A DNA stretch of 64,000 nt from JASHPR01 sp963739645 (lineage in GTDB: Bacteria > Actinomycetota > Actinomycetes > Streptosporangiales > Streptosporangiaceae), in the NCBI GenBank assembly GCA_963739645.1, contig CAVUBM010000050.1, forward strand, positions 20,539-84,538, given 5' to 3'. The first letter of the stretch is position 1. Each line of letters opens with the position of its first letter. The notes under the pieces are model-generated. The model ran no database searches and was not told the origin of the DNA. It was given only the letters and a program-made list of their open reading frames with translations. This document shows, in pieces, positions 1 to 8,932 of this stretch. The position numbers and the translations under genes were made by a program.

Positions 1-1
1 C

Positions 2-307
2 ACCGGCCAGCAGGTGGGCGGCTCGATCGGCCTGGCCATCCTGGGCACCGTGGCCTGGACGGTCGTGGCCAACACGATCAGGTCGTCCACGGCCGCCGCA
101 GCCGCGGCCGCGAAGGCGGGTCACCCGTCGCACCTGAGCGCGGCGCAGGCGAAGATCGCCATCTTCGATCACGCGCTGTCGGTCGGGTTCTCCCGCGGGT
201 TCGTGGTGTCGGCCGGGATCATGCTGCTGGCGCTGATCGTGACGATCACCATGGTCCGGGTCACGCGCGAGGACCTGGCCGGCGTCCAGCCGATGCCGGT
301 GGCGTAG
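2..307 (+). CDS. MFS multidrug exporter, C-terminal part
   Basis: This is the 3' end of a gene that starts outside the window; the frame is open from the first base. The visible part begins TGQQVGGSIGLAILGTVAW, a stretch typical of a late transmembrane helix in 14-helix DHA2 (EmrB/QacA-type) drug:proton antiporters. An Ala-rich loop follows, then one more hydrophobic helix (GIMLLALIVTITMVRV) and a short cytoplasmic tail. Such proteins export drugs or metabolites using the proton gradient. The substrate cannot be inferred. A strong hairpin follows 26 bp after the stop. The family call rests on about 100 residues. Confidence 0.75.
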   Translation, partial: TGQQVGGSIGLAILGTVAWTVVANTIRSSTAAAAAAAKAGHPSHLSAAQAKIAIFDHALSVGFSRGFVVSAGIMLLALIVTITMVRVTREDLAGVQPMPVA

Positions 308-332
308 GCACCAGACAACAGGTGTAACCACA

Positions 333-378
333 TGGTGGGCACCGCGCCGGGGCTGTAACCCCGGTGCGGTGCCCACCA
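333..378. terminator. Bidirectional terminator hairpin between convergent genes
   Basis: Two 20-nt arms (333-352 and 359-378) pair with a single mismatch around a six-base loop, and are followed on the plus strand by a T-containing stretch. The hairpin lies between the end of the MFS gene and the end of the convergent S9 peptidase gene, where a shared terminator is expected. Confidence 0.8.
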
Positions 379-429
379 CTTTGCTGCTTCCTGGCTGGGC
401 TGCCCAGCGGCATGGGCCGCTCGGCGGGG

Positions 430-2277
430 TTAGTCTTCGGCGCGGCCGCCCAGGTGGCGGGCCAGGAACTTCTCGGCGGCGGCGTAGAAGCGAAGCCGGT
501 TCTCCGGCTTCGCGAAGCCGTGCCCCTCGTCGGGGAACAGCATGTACTCGTAGTCGATCCCGGCGTCCTTCAGCGCGGCCACGATCTGCTCGGACTCGGC
601 CTGCTTCACCCGGGGGTCGTTCGCGCCCTGGGCGATAAGGAGCGGGATCCGAATGCTGCTGGCCCGGGACAGCGGGGACCTGGACCAGAGGAAGTCGGCA
701 TCCTTGGCCGGGTCCCCGACCCGCCGGTGGAACTGGGCGATCATCGGGGCCCAGTACGGCGGGATGGTCTCGATCAGGGTCTTCAGGTTGGACGGGCCGA
801 CGATGTCGACCGCGCAGCAGTACAGGTCCGGGGTGAACGTCGCCCCGGCCAGGGCCGCGTAGCCGCCGTAGGAGCCGCCGTAGATGGCCACGCGAGACGG
901 GTCGGCCCAGCCCTGCCCGGTGATGTAGGCGACGGCGTCGGTGAGGTCGTCCTGCATCTTGCCGCCCCACTCCCGGTCTCCGGCGTTGACGAACGCCTTG
1001 CCGTAGCCGGTCGAGCCGCGGTAGTTGACCTGGACGCAGAGGTACCCCCGGTTGGCCAGCCACTGCGCCTCGGGGTCAAAGCCCCAGGAGTCCCTGGCCC
1101 AGGGGCCGCCGTGCACGTTGAGCACCGTCGGCAGCCCGGCTCGCTCGGCACCCGGCGGGAACGTGGCGTAGCCGTGCACCGTGAGCCCGTCCCGGGCGGC
1201 GAACGAGAACGGCTCCATCGGCGCCAGCTCGTACCGGGACAGCTCCGGCCGTGACTCGAACAGGAAATGGCCCTTCCCGGTGGCCCGGTCATAGGCGAAG
1301 TACGAGATCGGCCCCGAGTCGTTGGTGAACGCGACCAGCCAGGTCGTGTCGGCATCGTCCGCGCCGGTGAACACCGGGTCGCCCGGGTGCAGGGCGCGGA
1401 TCGCCTCCAGGTCGGCTGCGACCGAGGGGTCGAGGACCACGTACTCAGACCGGTCCTTGAGCAGCGTCACGATCTGCGGCTCCTTGGTGTCCGGCTGGAT
1501 GCGGACGTCGCTCACGTCCGCCTGCGGGTCCTCGGCCAGGACCTCCGTGGCGCCTCCGGTCACGTCGATCCGGATGAGCCTGGCTGTATCGGCACCGACC
1601 GAGCTGGTCCCGAGCAGCGAGCTGCCGTCCTCACTGAACGCGATCGGGTCGCTGGTCAGCGCGTCGTCGGCAGGAATGGTCAGCAGCGGCCGCCAATCCG
1701 CCTCCGCGGTGTCCCGGACCAGGAGCACGATGCTGCCGTCCGGCTGCGGAGCCGCGGTGGCCCTGACCACGAGCTGCCCGTCGGCGACCCAGCCGATGAA
1801 GCCCGGGTTGTCGACCTCCTTCGTCAGCTCCCCGCTGACCAGGTCGAGCCGGTAGACGTCATGCAGCTCGGCCTTGTCCCGGTTCAGCCCGACCAGCACC
1901 TCGGTCGGGAACTTCCGTTCCATCGCGATCAGCTGGGTCTGCACGCCGTCAAAGGGGGTGAGGTCACGCCGCTGCATCGTCTCCAGATCAACGTCATGCA
2001 GCCGCCAGTTCTCGTCACCGCCGGTGTCCTGCAGGTAGAGCAGATGCCTGCCGTCATGAGCCCACGCGAACATCCGGATTCCGCGGTCGGTGTCGTCGGT
2101 GACCACCTTGGCCGCGGTCCAGTCCACCCCGGTCTCGGCCCCCGCAGGCGCAACCCAGACATTGAGGACACCCTCGTGCGGCGCGATCCACGCGAGCCGG
2201 GTTCCGTCCGGGGATATTCGCGGGCTTATCCGCTCGGGGTTGCCGAAGAGTACTTGCCGGGGAATCAGTTCAGCCAT
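430..2277 (-). CDS. S9 family (prolyl oligopeptidase-like) peptidase
   Basis: The 615-residue protein has the two-part architecture of S9 peptidases: an N-terminal beta-propeller (roughly residues 1-350, seen as repeated TPDG/D-rich strands) and a C-terminal alpha/beta-hydrolase domain. The nucleophile motif is GGSYGGY near residue 467, the acid lies in GANDPRV, and the catalytic His is in DEGHGF near the C-terminus. No signal peptide is visible, so it is probably cytosolic and cleaves short peptides or acyl-peptides. The ATG at 2277 follows an AGAGG-like sequence placed very close to it. It is divergent from alr, with a copy of the dispersed repeat between the two genes. Confidence 0.9.
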   Translation of the reverse strand: MAELIPRQVLFGNPERISPRISPDGTRLAWIAPHEGVLNVWVAPAGAETGVDWTAAKVVTDDTDRGIRMFAWAHDGRHLLYLQDTGGDENWRLHDVDLETMQRRDLTPFDGVQTQLIAMERKFPTEVLVGLNRDKAELHDVYRLDLVSGELTKEVDNPGFIGWVADGQLVVRATAAPQPDGSIVLLVRDTAEADWRPLLTIPADDALTSDPIAFSEDGSSLLGTSSVGADTARLIRIDVTGGATEVLAEDPQADVSDVRIQPDTKEPQIVTLLKDRSEYVVLDPSVAADLEAIRALHPGDPVFTGADDADTTWLVAFTNDSGPISYFAYDRATGKGHFLFESRPELSRYELAPMEPFSFAARDGLTVHGYATFPPGAERAGLPTVLNVHGGPWARDSWGFDPEAQWLANRGYLCVQVNYRGSTGYGKAFVNAGDREWGGKMQDDLTDAVAYITGQGWADPSRVAIYGGSYGGYAALAGATFTPDLYCCAVDIVGPSNLKTLIETIPPYWAPMIAQFHRRVGDPAKDADFLWSRSPLSRASSIRIPLLIAQGANDPRVKQAESEQIVAALKDAGIDYEYMLFPDEGHGFAKPENRLRFYAAAEKFLARHLGGRAED

Positions 2278-2299
2278 CCTCTGTGCCTATCACAGTGTT

Positions 2300-2388
2300 G
2301 CCTCGGGGGGGCGACCCCCCAGAACCCCGCGCCCGCCATGTGCTATCGGCTGGGGTTGGCCAGCCGACCCTCGCGGCTGGCCCTGGCA
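2300..2388 (+). repeat. Dispersed palindromic repeat, copy 1
   Basis: The core is GGGGGG-GCGA-CCCCCC preceded by CCTC and followed by AGAACCCCGCG. The tail contains GCCGACCCTCGCGGCTGG. The same core and tail occur at 8932, 28591 (core only, reversed), 28945 (reversed), 34393 and 37548. Here it sits in the divergent space between the S9 peptidase and alr. Confidence 0.75.
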
Positions 2389-2400
2389 CACTGGGAACCC

Positions 2401-3717
2401 ATGGACGGTCACCCGGAGGCGCTCATCGACTTGGGCGCGATCAAGGAAAACGTCTCCGCCCTGGTTCGGCACGTTGGCGGCGCCGAGGTCATGGCGGTGG
2501 TCAAGTCGGATGGCTACGGCCACGGCATGATCCCGGCCGCGTCCGCGGCGCTGGCCGGGGGAGCCACCTGGCTCGGGGTCGTACATGTGGCCGAGGCCGT
2601 GGCGCTGCGCCAGGCGGGCGTCGCCGTGCGCGTGCTGTGCCTGCTCGGCGCGCCCGATGCGCCACACGAGGATGCCATCCGCCACGACGTTGACCTGTCC
2701 GCGGGATCCGCCGACCTGGTCCGCCAGATCGCGGCCGCGGCCGAGCGCGCGGGGCGCCCGGCCCGGCTGCACCTCAAGGCGGACACCGGGATGTCCCGGG
2801 GCGGCGCGACCGCCGCGGATTGGCCCGGCCTGATCGACACGGCGCTGGCCGCGCAGGCCGCGGGCCAGGCCCGCATTGCCGGGGTCTGGTCGCATCTCGC
2901 GGCGGCTGACATCCCTGGCCATCCGTCGATCGCCGCCCAGCTGGCGTCGTTCCGCGACGCGGTCGAGGTCGCGGAGCGCGCGGGAGCCCGCCCCGAGCTC
3001 CGGCATCTGGCGAATACCGCCGCCGCGCTGAACCTGCCGGAGACGCGGTTCGACCTGGTCCGGCCGGGCGGCGGGATCTACGGGCTGGCCACGCTGCCCG
3101 GCGGCGCGCCCGGCTGGCTGCGGCCCGCGATGACGGTCAGAACCATGCTGGTCCAGGTCAAGCGGGTCCCGGCGGGCGCTGGCGTGTCCTACGGGCACCG
3201 TTACATCACCGCCGGCGACACCACGCTCGGCCTGGTGCCGCTCGGCTATGCCGAGGGGGTTCCCCGTCAGGCCACGAACACGGGCCAGGTGCAGGTGCGC
3301 GGACGTCGGTGGACGATCTCCGGCACGGTCTGCATGAACCAGTTCGTGATCGACTTCGGGGACGAGTCCGTGTCTCCCGGCGATGAGGTGGTGCTGTTCG
3401 GCCCCGGCGCTGCGGGCGAGCCGACCGCTCAGGAGTGGGCGGACGTGCTGGGCACGATCTCATATGACATCGTGACCAGGTTCGCAGGTCGCATCCCGAA
3501 AAGCTACTCTGGAGTAACACAGGCCATGCGGCCCGTGCTCGCGGGGGTAGCCAGCGGTCCCGCGGTGCCGGGCGGGGTAGCCAGGGCTGCGGGACCGGCC
3601 GGCAGCCCCGCGGTGCCAGGCGCAGCGGTAGCCGGGGCTGCGGGGGCAGCCAGCGGCACGGCGCCGCCGGGTGAGCCGGTGGCCGGGGCGGCCGGGCGGA
3701 ATCAGGCAGGACGGTGA
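2401..3717 (+). CDS. alr: Alanine racemase (PLP-dependent)
   Basis: Interconverts L- and D-alanine for peptidoglycan. The PLP-binding lysine is K35 in VVKSDGYGHG, and the second catalytic base is the tyrosine of GVSYGHRY (about Y264). The start at ATG 2401 gives the family N-terminus (HPEALIDLGAIKENV); the frame is open far upstream, but that part is antisense to the peptidase. The family core ends near residue 375 (VTRFAGRIPKSY). The last roughly 65 residues are a low-complexity Ala/Gly/Pro tail that homologues normally lack. It is the first gene of a co-directional run alr - hydrolase - tsaE, as in other actinobacteria. Confidence 0.93.
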   Translation: MDGHPEALIDLGAIKENVSALVRHVGGAEVMAVVKSDGYGHGMIPAASAALAGGATWLGVVHVAEAVALRQAGVAVRVLCLLGAPDAPHEDAIRHDVDLSAGSADLVRQIAAAAERAGRPARLHLKADTGMSRGGATAADWPGLIDTALAAQAAGQARIAGVWSHLAAADIPGHPSIAAQLASFRDAVEVAERAGARPELRHLANTAAALNLPETRFDLVRPGGGIYGLATLPGGAPGWLRPAMTVRTMLVQVKRVPAGAGVSYGHRYITAGDTTLGLVPLGYAEGVPRQATNTGQVQVRGRRWTISGTVCMNQFVIDFGDESVSPGDEVVLFGPGAAGEPTAQEWADVLGTISYDIVTRFAGRIPKSYSGVTQAMRPVLAGVASGPAVPGGVARAAGPAGSPAVPGAAVAGAAGAASGTAPPGEPVAGAAGRNQAGR

Positions 3718-3766
3718 CCAGAGCTGCGGGCGCGGTGGACGCCCGGTTCGGGGTACAGGAGAGCTG

Positions 3767-4846
3767 ATGGCCAGTTGGCGGCGGATTACGGGGGTGGCCG
3801 GTGTTGCGGCCGGGGCCGTGGCGGCGGGGACGGGGGCTGTTTTCGCGGTGGAGAAGATCGCGGTCGGCCGGCTGCGATTGCGGCCCGACCCGGAGGCGGA
3901 CGAGCCGCTCGGCCAACTGCGCGGACGGCCGCTGACCGTGCTCGCCGACGACGGAGTGCCCCTCTACACCGAGATTGACGGCCCGGACGACGCCCCGGTG
4001 ACGATCATCTTCTGTCATGGCTTCGCGCTGAGCCAGGATGTCTGGCACTACCAGCGCCGGGATCTCGCCGCCGCGGGCCGGCTCGTGTTCTGGGATCAGC
4101 GCGCGCACGGCAAGTCCGGTGACTCCAGTGCGGAGCACGCGACCATCGGACAGCTCGGGGCGGACCTGTACTCGGTGCTGATGGCCGCGGCGCCCGGCGA
4201 CCGGCCGGTGGTGCTGGTCGGCCACTCGATGGGCGGCATGACGATCATGGCCCTGGCCCGGATGCACCCGGAGCTGTTCGGCACGAAGGTGATCGGCGCC
4301 GTGCTGATCTCAACCGCTTCCTGCGGGGTGGACCCGGCCGTCTGGCTGCCGGCGCTGATGCGGCCGCTGGCTAGGCAGGCCGCGCCGCCGGTGCTCCGCG
4401 GGGCGACCAGCGGCCGGGTTTCCGGCCTGGTCGAGCGGGTCCGCCAGGCCGGCGGTGAGCTGGCCTTCCTGGGCACGCGGTTCATCGCGTTCGGTGATCC
4501 CTCGGTCAGCCCGGCGGTCGTGGATTTCCTTGAGCACATCATCCGGGCCACCCCGGTCGCGGTCGTGGCCGAGTTCTACCTCGCCCTGCTCAACCACGAC
4601 GAGCGGGCGGGGCTGGGTGCCCTGGGCCGGGTGCCGGTGACGGTGGTCACCGGGGAGCGTGACCGGGTAGTCCCGCCGGACAAGAGCCAGGAGCTGGCCG
4701 AGGCGATCCCCGGCGCCGAGCTGGTGCGGGTGGCCGGCGCGGGCCACGTTGTGATCCTGGAGCAGCCCGACCTGGTGAACAGCGTGATCGTCGGGCTGCT
4801 CGAACGCGCGCTGCCGGGCGCGTCGCAGCGCGGGCGCTCGGCCTAG
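3767..4846 (+). CDS. Alpha/beta-fold hydrolase
   Basis: The 359-residue protein has an N-terminal hydrophobic segment (about residues 5-30, ITGVAGVAAGAVAAGTGAVF), so it may be membrane-anchored or exported. A classic alpha/beta hydrolase follows: CHGFALSQDVW oxyanion region, nucleophile elbow GHSMGGM, acid near GERDRVVP and His in GAGHVVILEQP. The ATG at 3767 is preceded by AGGAGAG. Hydrolases of this type lie between alr and tsaE in many actinobacteria; their substrate is unknown. The gap to tsaE is only 2 bp, so translational coupling is likely. Confidence 0.85.
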   Translation: MASWRRITGVAGVAAGAVAAGTGAVFAVEKIAVGRLRLRPDPEADEPLGQLRGRPLTVLADDGVPLYTEIDGPDDAPVTIIFCHGFALSQDVWHYQRRDLAAAGRLVFWDQRAHGKSGDSSAEHATIGQLGADLYSVLMAAAPGDRPVVLVGHSMGGMTIMALARMHPELFGTKVIGAVLISTASCGVDPAVWLPALMRPLARQAAPPVLRGATSGRVSGLVERVRQAGGELAFLGTRFIAFGDPSVSPAVVDFLEHIIRATPVAVVAEFYLALLNHDERAGLGALGRVPVTVVTGERDRVVPPDKSQELAEAIPGAELVRVAGAGHVVILEQPDLVNSVIVGLLERALPGASQRGRSA

Positions 4847-4848
4847 CC

Positions 4849-5406
4849 ATGCCGGAAATCCTCGCGGAGATCCAGGTCCCCACCGCGAAGCACATGCGCG
4901 GCCTGGGGCGGCGGCTGGCGGCGCTGCTGCGCGCGGGCGATCTGGTCGTGCTCACCGGGCCGCTCGGGGCGGGCAAGACCACCCTGGTGCAGGGGATCGG
5001 CCAGGGGCTTGGCGTACGCGGCCCGGTGACCTCGCCCACGTTCGTTATCGCTCGCGTGCACCCCTCCGAGGGTCACGGGCCTGCGCTCGTGCACGCGGAC
5101 GCCTACCGGCTCGGCAGCCGCGCCGAGATCGACGATCTCGACCTGGACACCGACCTCGACAGCTCGGTGACGGTTGTGGAGTGGGGGGAGGGGCTGGTCG
5201 AGGATCTCGCGCCTGCCCGTCTGGAGATCAAGATCAGCATGTCGCGGGCTGCCGCGGCCGGCATGCCGGCGCCCGGCAGGGGAGCCGATGCGTCCGAAAC
5301 GCCCGATGAAGACCGCGCCGTCCAGCTGATCGGGAGCGGAGACCGGTGGCTGGCCCCGGCCGAATCGGCGAGTCTCGCCCTGCTCAGCGGCTCCGACGCT
5401 CTATAG
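4849..5406 (+). CDS. tsaE: tRNA t6A biosynthesis ATPase TsaE
   Basis: Partner of TsaB and TsaD in adding threonylcarbamoyl to A37 of ANN-decoding tRNAs. The Walker A motif GPLGAGKTTL lies at about residues 37-46, followed by TSPTFVI and the family motif VHADAYRL and VVEWGEGL. The length of 185 residues is slightly long, because the last 40 residues are not conserved in the family. The companions tsaB and tsaD lie 1.4 kb downstream, separated from tsaE by an unrelated membrane-protein gene. Confidence 0.92.
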   Translation: MPEILAEIQVPTAKHMRGLGRRLAALLRAGDLVVLTGPLGAGKTTLVQGIGQGLGVRGPVTSPTFVIARVHPSEGHGPALVHADAYRLGSRAEIDDLDLDTDLDSSVTVVEWGEGLVEDLAPARLEIKISMSRAAAAGMPAPGRGADASETPDEDRAVQLIGSGDRWLAPAESASLALLSGSDAL

Positions 5407-5586
5407 TTCCGTTCTGTCCGGCGGCAGCACTGTTCGTACCACCCGCCTGCGGTGTTCACGTTAGCCTGCCGTCGTCGAGCAATGGAGCGGTCGCCTCGTT
5501 GCTCGGCCCGCACCGTGTTCCACCAGCACCATCGTTACGCCGAGCACTGTCATCCAGGATCGCCGATCATATTCCGGAGGCGCGCC

Positions 5587-6738
5587 GTGGCTCAGGGGCC
5601 CCCGCCACGCCGATCCGCGAGGCAGCCCGCAACCGACCGCCGTGATTATCAGGACAGCGGCTATCGCGACAGCGCCTATGACGATGACGCCTATCAAGGC
5701 GGCTATCAGAGCGGTTATCAAAACGGCGCCTACGAGGACGAATATCAGGAAGACCAGTATCAGGACGCCGGGTATGACACCGGTCCGGCGCCTGGTGGCT
5801 ACGACGTGCCCCGCCAGCAGAACGCGGACGGCTACGGCCAGGACGAGTACGGTGAGGAGCCGTCGCCCTGGGCGGGGCAGAGCATCTACCCGGTCGGGCC
5901 CGGCCGCAGGGAGCGCCGGCCACCCTCGTCGCGCCAGGCCGACCGCCGCAGCGGGTCAGGGCCCGGGGACTGGCCCGATGATGAGCAGGAAGAGGACTGG
6001 CCGCAGGAGGCATTTCCCCGGGAGGAGAAGCCCCGCCAGGGCCGCCGGGCCGCCACCCGGAGCAGGAAGTCCCGGCGCAGGCTGCTCGCCGTCGGCGCGC
6101 TGGTCGTCGTCGCGGCCGTGGTGGTGCTGGGCGTGCTCGGCAAGCTGCCGTTCCAGCACAAGGCGGCCAAGCCGTCGATCAGCGGGCTGGTGACGACCTT
6201 CCAGCCCGGCGAGTTCCGGTCTGTCCCGAACGCCTGCAGCGCGGTCAGCGCCCCCACCATCAGCCAGTACCTGCCCGGCAAGGTCGCGCACGTGGCCCAG
6301 TCGCAGGGCAGCACGCAGAGCCAGTGCACCTGGACCCTGGACACGAGACCGAACTTCCGGGTGCTGTCGGTGAGCAGCCAGGCGTATGCGCCGAGCCTGC
6401 TGGCCAGCGGGAACGGTAGCGCTACGTTCAACGCGATCGACGCCTACACCCAGGCGCTGCAGACGCTGCAGAACCCGCCCAAGTCCAGCAAGGCGCCCAA
6501 GGCCCAGCTGGGTTCGGCGGTCGGGCTCGGCCGGAACGCGTTCACCGCACTGCAGGTCTTCCACGTCGGCGGCGACACCACAGACGAGATAACGGTGGTG
6601 GTGCGCGACCACAACGTGGTCGTCAGCGTCACCATGCAGGGTCAGCAAAGCGGCGGGGGCTTCGGCCCGGTGCCGGTCGCCACGCTGCGTGCCGCCGCGC
6701 TCGCCGCGGCGCACGAGGTGCTGGCCGGAATTCACTGA
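5587..6738 (+). CDS. Membrane-anchored protein with Tyr/Asp-rich repeats
   Basis: Unrecognised family. The GTG at 5587 has an excellent GGAGG six bases upstream. Residues about 15-70 are a low-complexity tract of repeated DxxY/GYxxGY units rich in Tyr, Asp, Gln and Gly. An acidic/basic linker follows, then a single membrane helix (LLAVGALVVVAAVVVLGVL, about residues 160-180) preceded by an Arg/Lys-rich stop signal. The remaining 200 residues should be outside and contain two well-separated Cys (NACSAV and QSQCTW), reminiscent of DUF3558-like exported domains. Topology therefore looks like cytoplasmic repeats, one helix, external domain. It splits the t6A genes tsaE and tsaB. Confidence 0.75.
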   Translation: MAQGPPPRRSARQPATDRRDYQDSGYRDSAYDDDAYQGGYQSGYQNGAYEDEYQEDQYQDAGYDTGPAPGGYDVPRQQNADGYGQDEYGEEPSPWAGQSIYPVGPGRRERRPPSSRQADRRSGSGPGDWPDDEQEEDWPQEAFPREEKPRQGRRAATRSRKSRRRLLAVGALVVVAAVVVLGVLGKLPFQHKAAKPSISGLVTTFQPGEFRSVPNACSAVSAPTISQYLPGKVAHVAQSQGSTQSQCTWTLDTRPNFRVLSVSSQAYAPSLLASGNGSATFNAIDAYTQALQTLQNPPKSSKAPKAQLGSAVGLGRNAFTALQVFHVGGDTTDEITVVVRDHNVVVSVTMQGQQSGGGFGPVPVATLRAAALAAAHEVLAGIH

Positions 6739-6783
6739 GCCGCTGGCCTGGCCAGGCCTCCGGGTGACCTACGCTTTTCAACC

Positions 6784-7434
6784 GTGCTGCTGCTTGCCTT
6801 TGACACCGCGACCCCTGTGGTGACCGTCGCCCTGCACGACGGCCTGCGCGTGGTGGCCAGCCAGACCGCGGAGGGTGCCCGCAGGCACGGCGAGCAGCTG
6901 ACTGCGGTGATCGCGTCGGTGCTCGCGGACGGGGGTGCGGCGCGCACCGACCTGGAGGCGATCGCCGTCGGGACCGGCCCCGGCCCCTACACCGGCCTGC
7001 GTGCGGGCCTGGTGACGGCGCGCGTGCTGGCCAGCGCGCTGGAGATCCCGGCCCAGGGCGTCTGCACCCTCGACGTGATGGCCCGCGCCGCCCTGCCCAC
7101 GGCGGCGGGCCGGGAGTTCGTGGTGGCCGCCGACGCACGGCGCAAGGAGGTCTACTGGGCGCGCTACGACCCCCTGGGCCAGCGCCTCAGCGAGCCCGCG
7201 GTCAGCCTTCCCGCCGAGATCGCGGAGCCCGGCCCGGTCGCCGGCGAAGGGCCGGTGCTCTACCCCGAGCTGGCGGCGCGGGCGATCCCGCCGCGCTACC
7301 CCGAGGCGGGGCTGCTGGCGGAGATCGCGGCGGAGCGCCTGGCCGGGGCGGCCAGGCTCGAGCCCGCGGAACCCCGGTACCTGCGCCGGCCCGACGCCCG
7401 GGTGCCCGGCAAGCCCAAGCGGGTCACGCCATGA
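6784..7434 (+). CDS. tsaB: tRNA t6A biosynthesis protein TsaB
   Basis: Non-catalytic ASKHA-fold partner of TsaD. The N-terminus LLLAFDTATPVVTVAL and the motif GTGPGPYTGLRAGL (about residues 62-75) are diagnostic. The 216-residue length fits the family. The GTG at 6784 is used. The stop overlaps the rimI start (ATGA), and rimI in turn overlaps tsaD, so the three genes form a tight operon. Confidence 0.93.
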   Translation: MLLLAFDTATPVVTVALHDGLRVVASQTAEGARRHGEQLTAVIASVLADGGAARTDLEAIAVGTGPGPYTGLRAGLVTARVLASALEIPAQGVCTLDVMARAALPTAAGREFVVAADARRKEVYWARYDPLGQRLSEPAVSLPAEIAEPGPVAGEGPVLYPELAARAIPPRYPEAGLLAEIAAERLAGAARLEPAEPRYLRRPDARVPGKPKRVTP

Positions 7435-7904
7435 AGGCGGGCGGGGCCGCGCTGCGCACGATGACCACGGCCGACCTCGACGCCGTGCTCGGCCTGGAGC
7501 ACGACCTGTTCGGCGAGGAGGCCTGGTCCCAGCAGATGCTGGAAGGTGAGCTGGCGGAGCAGCCGCGCAGCCGCTACTACCTGATCGCCGAGGACGACGG
7601 CGTGATCGCCGGCTACGCCGGACTGCTGGTATCCGGGTACCAGGCCGACGTGCTCACCCTCGCGGTGGCCGCCGGCCGGTGGGGCCGGGGGATCGGCTCT
7701 GGGCTGCTCGAGGCGCTGCTGGCCGAGGCCGCCCGGCGCGGCGCCACCTCGGTCTTCCTCGAGGTGCGCGTCGACAACGCCCGGGCGCAGAACCTGTACA
7801 GCAGGTACGGGTTCAAGGAGATCGGGATCAGGAAGGGCTACTACCAGCCGTCGGGCGCTGACGCGCTGGTGATGCGGCGCGACCGGGGTGACGGCCCATG
7901 GTGA
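7431..7904 (+). CDS. rimI: Ribosomal protein N-acetyltransferase RimI
   Basis: A GNAT acetyltransferase of 157 residues. The acetyl-CoA pyrophosphate loop is seen as VAAGRWGRGIGSGLL, followed by FLEVRVDNARAQNLYSRYGF, the standard RimI block. RimI acetylates the N-terminus of ribosomal protein S18 in E. coli; the actinobacterial substrate range may be wider. Its overlap with tsaB (4 bp) and tsaD (7 bp) shows translational coupling in the t6A operon. Confidence 0.92.
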   Translation: MKAGGAALRTMTTADLDAVLGLEHDLFGEEAWSQQMLEGELAEQPRSRYYLIAEDDGVIAGYAGLLVSGYQADVLTLAVAAGRWGRGIGSGLLEALLAEAARRGATSVFLEVRVDNARAQNLYSRYGFKEIGIRKGYYQPSGADALVMRRDRGDGPW

Positions 7905-8932
7905 CCGCCCCGCTGGTGCTCGGCATCGAGACCTCGTGCGACGAAACCGGGGCGGGCCTGGTCCGCGGGCACGAACTGCTGGCCGACGCCGTCGCGTCCA
8001 GCGTGGACGAGCACGCCAGGTTTGGTGGCGTCGTCCCCGAGGTGGCCAGCCGTGCGCACCTGGAAGCGATGGTGCCCGCCGTGGACCGGGCGCTGGCCAT
8101 GGCCGGGGCGAAGCTCGGCGACGTGGACGCGATCGCGGTCACCGCCGGCCCGGGTCTGGCCGGAGCGCTGCTGGTGGGGGTCTGCGCGGCCAAGGCCTAC
8201 TCCCTCGCGCTGGGCAAGCCGCTCTACGGGGTCAACCATCTCGCCGCGCATATTGCTGTGGACCAGCTTGAGCACGGCCCGCTGCCGGTTCCGGCGATCG
8301 CGCTGCTCGTCTCAGGGGGGCACTCGTCGCTGCTGCTCGTGACCGACCTGCCCGGCCAGATTGTGCCGCTCGGGGCCACGATCGACGACGCGGCGGGCGA
8401 GGCCTACGACAAGGTGGCCAGGCTGCTCGGGCTGCCGTTCCCCGGCGGGCCGCCGATCGACAAGGCGGCGGCATCCGGCGACCCGGCCGCGGTCACGTTT
8501 CCCCGCAGCAAGTACCGGGACAAGACCTTCGACTTCTCGTTCTCCGGCCTGAAGACCGCCGTGGCGCGCTGGGTCGAGGCCCGCCAGGCGGCCGGCCTGG
8601 CCGTCCCGGTGGCGGACGTCGCCGCTTCGTTCCAGGAGGCGGTGGCCGACGTGCTGACTCGCAAGGCGGTGGACGCCTGCCAGGCCAACGGCGTCGATCA
8701 CTTGGTGATCGGCGGCGGGGTGGCGGCCAACTCACGGCTGCGAGCGCTCGCGCAGCAGCGCTGCGACGCGGCCGGGATCCGGCTGCGGGTGCCCAGGCCC
8801 GGTCTGTGCACGGACAACGGGGCCATGGTGGCGGCGCTCGGCGCCGAGCTGGTGGCCCGGGATGCGCCCCCGTCCTCGCTGGAGTTCCCGGCCGACTCCG
8901 CGATGCCGGTGACCAACGTCGTGGTTGTTTAA
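7898..8932 (+). CDS. tsaD: tRNA N6-adenosine threonylcarbamoyltransferase TsaD
   Basis: Catalytic subunit that transfers threonylcarbamoyl from TC-AMP to A37. The start is VLGIETSCDETGAG; the metal-binding HxxxH is H114/H118 in NHLAAHIAV; the later motifs LVSGGHSSL and IGGGVAANSRLR and the metal Asp in CTDNGAMVA are all present. The 344-residue length is normal. It is the last gene of the tsaB-rimI-tsaD operon and is followed directly by a copy of the dispersed repeat. Confidence 0.95.
   Translation: MVTAPLVLGIETSCDETGAGLVRGHELLADAVASSVDEHARFGGVVPEVASRAHLEAMVPAVDRALAMAGAKLGDVDAIAVTAGPGLAGALLVGVCAAKAYSLALGKPLYGVNHLAAHIAVDQLEHGPLPVPAIALLVSGGHSSLLLVTDLPGQIVPLGATIDDAAGEAYDKVARLLGLPFPGGPPIDKAAASGDPAAVTFPRSKYRDKTFDFSFSGLKTAVARWVEARQAAGLAVPVADVAASFQEAVADVLTRKAVDACQANGVDHLVIGGGVAANSRLRALAQQRCDAAGIRLRVPRPGLCTDNGAMVAALGAELVARDAPPSSLEFPADSAMPVTNVVVV

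Noticed and set aside
1267..2400. N-terminal extension of alanine racemase
   Set aside because: The open frame before ATG 2401 is antisense to the S9 peptidase and has no racemase similarity; high GC keeps it open.
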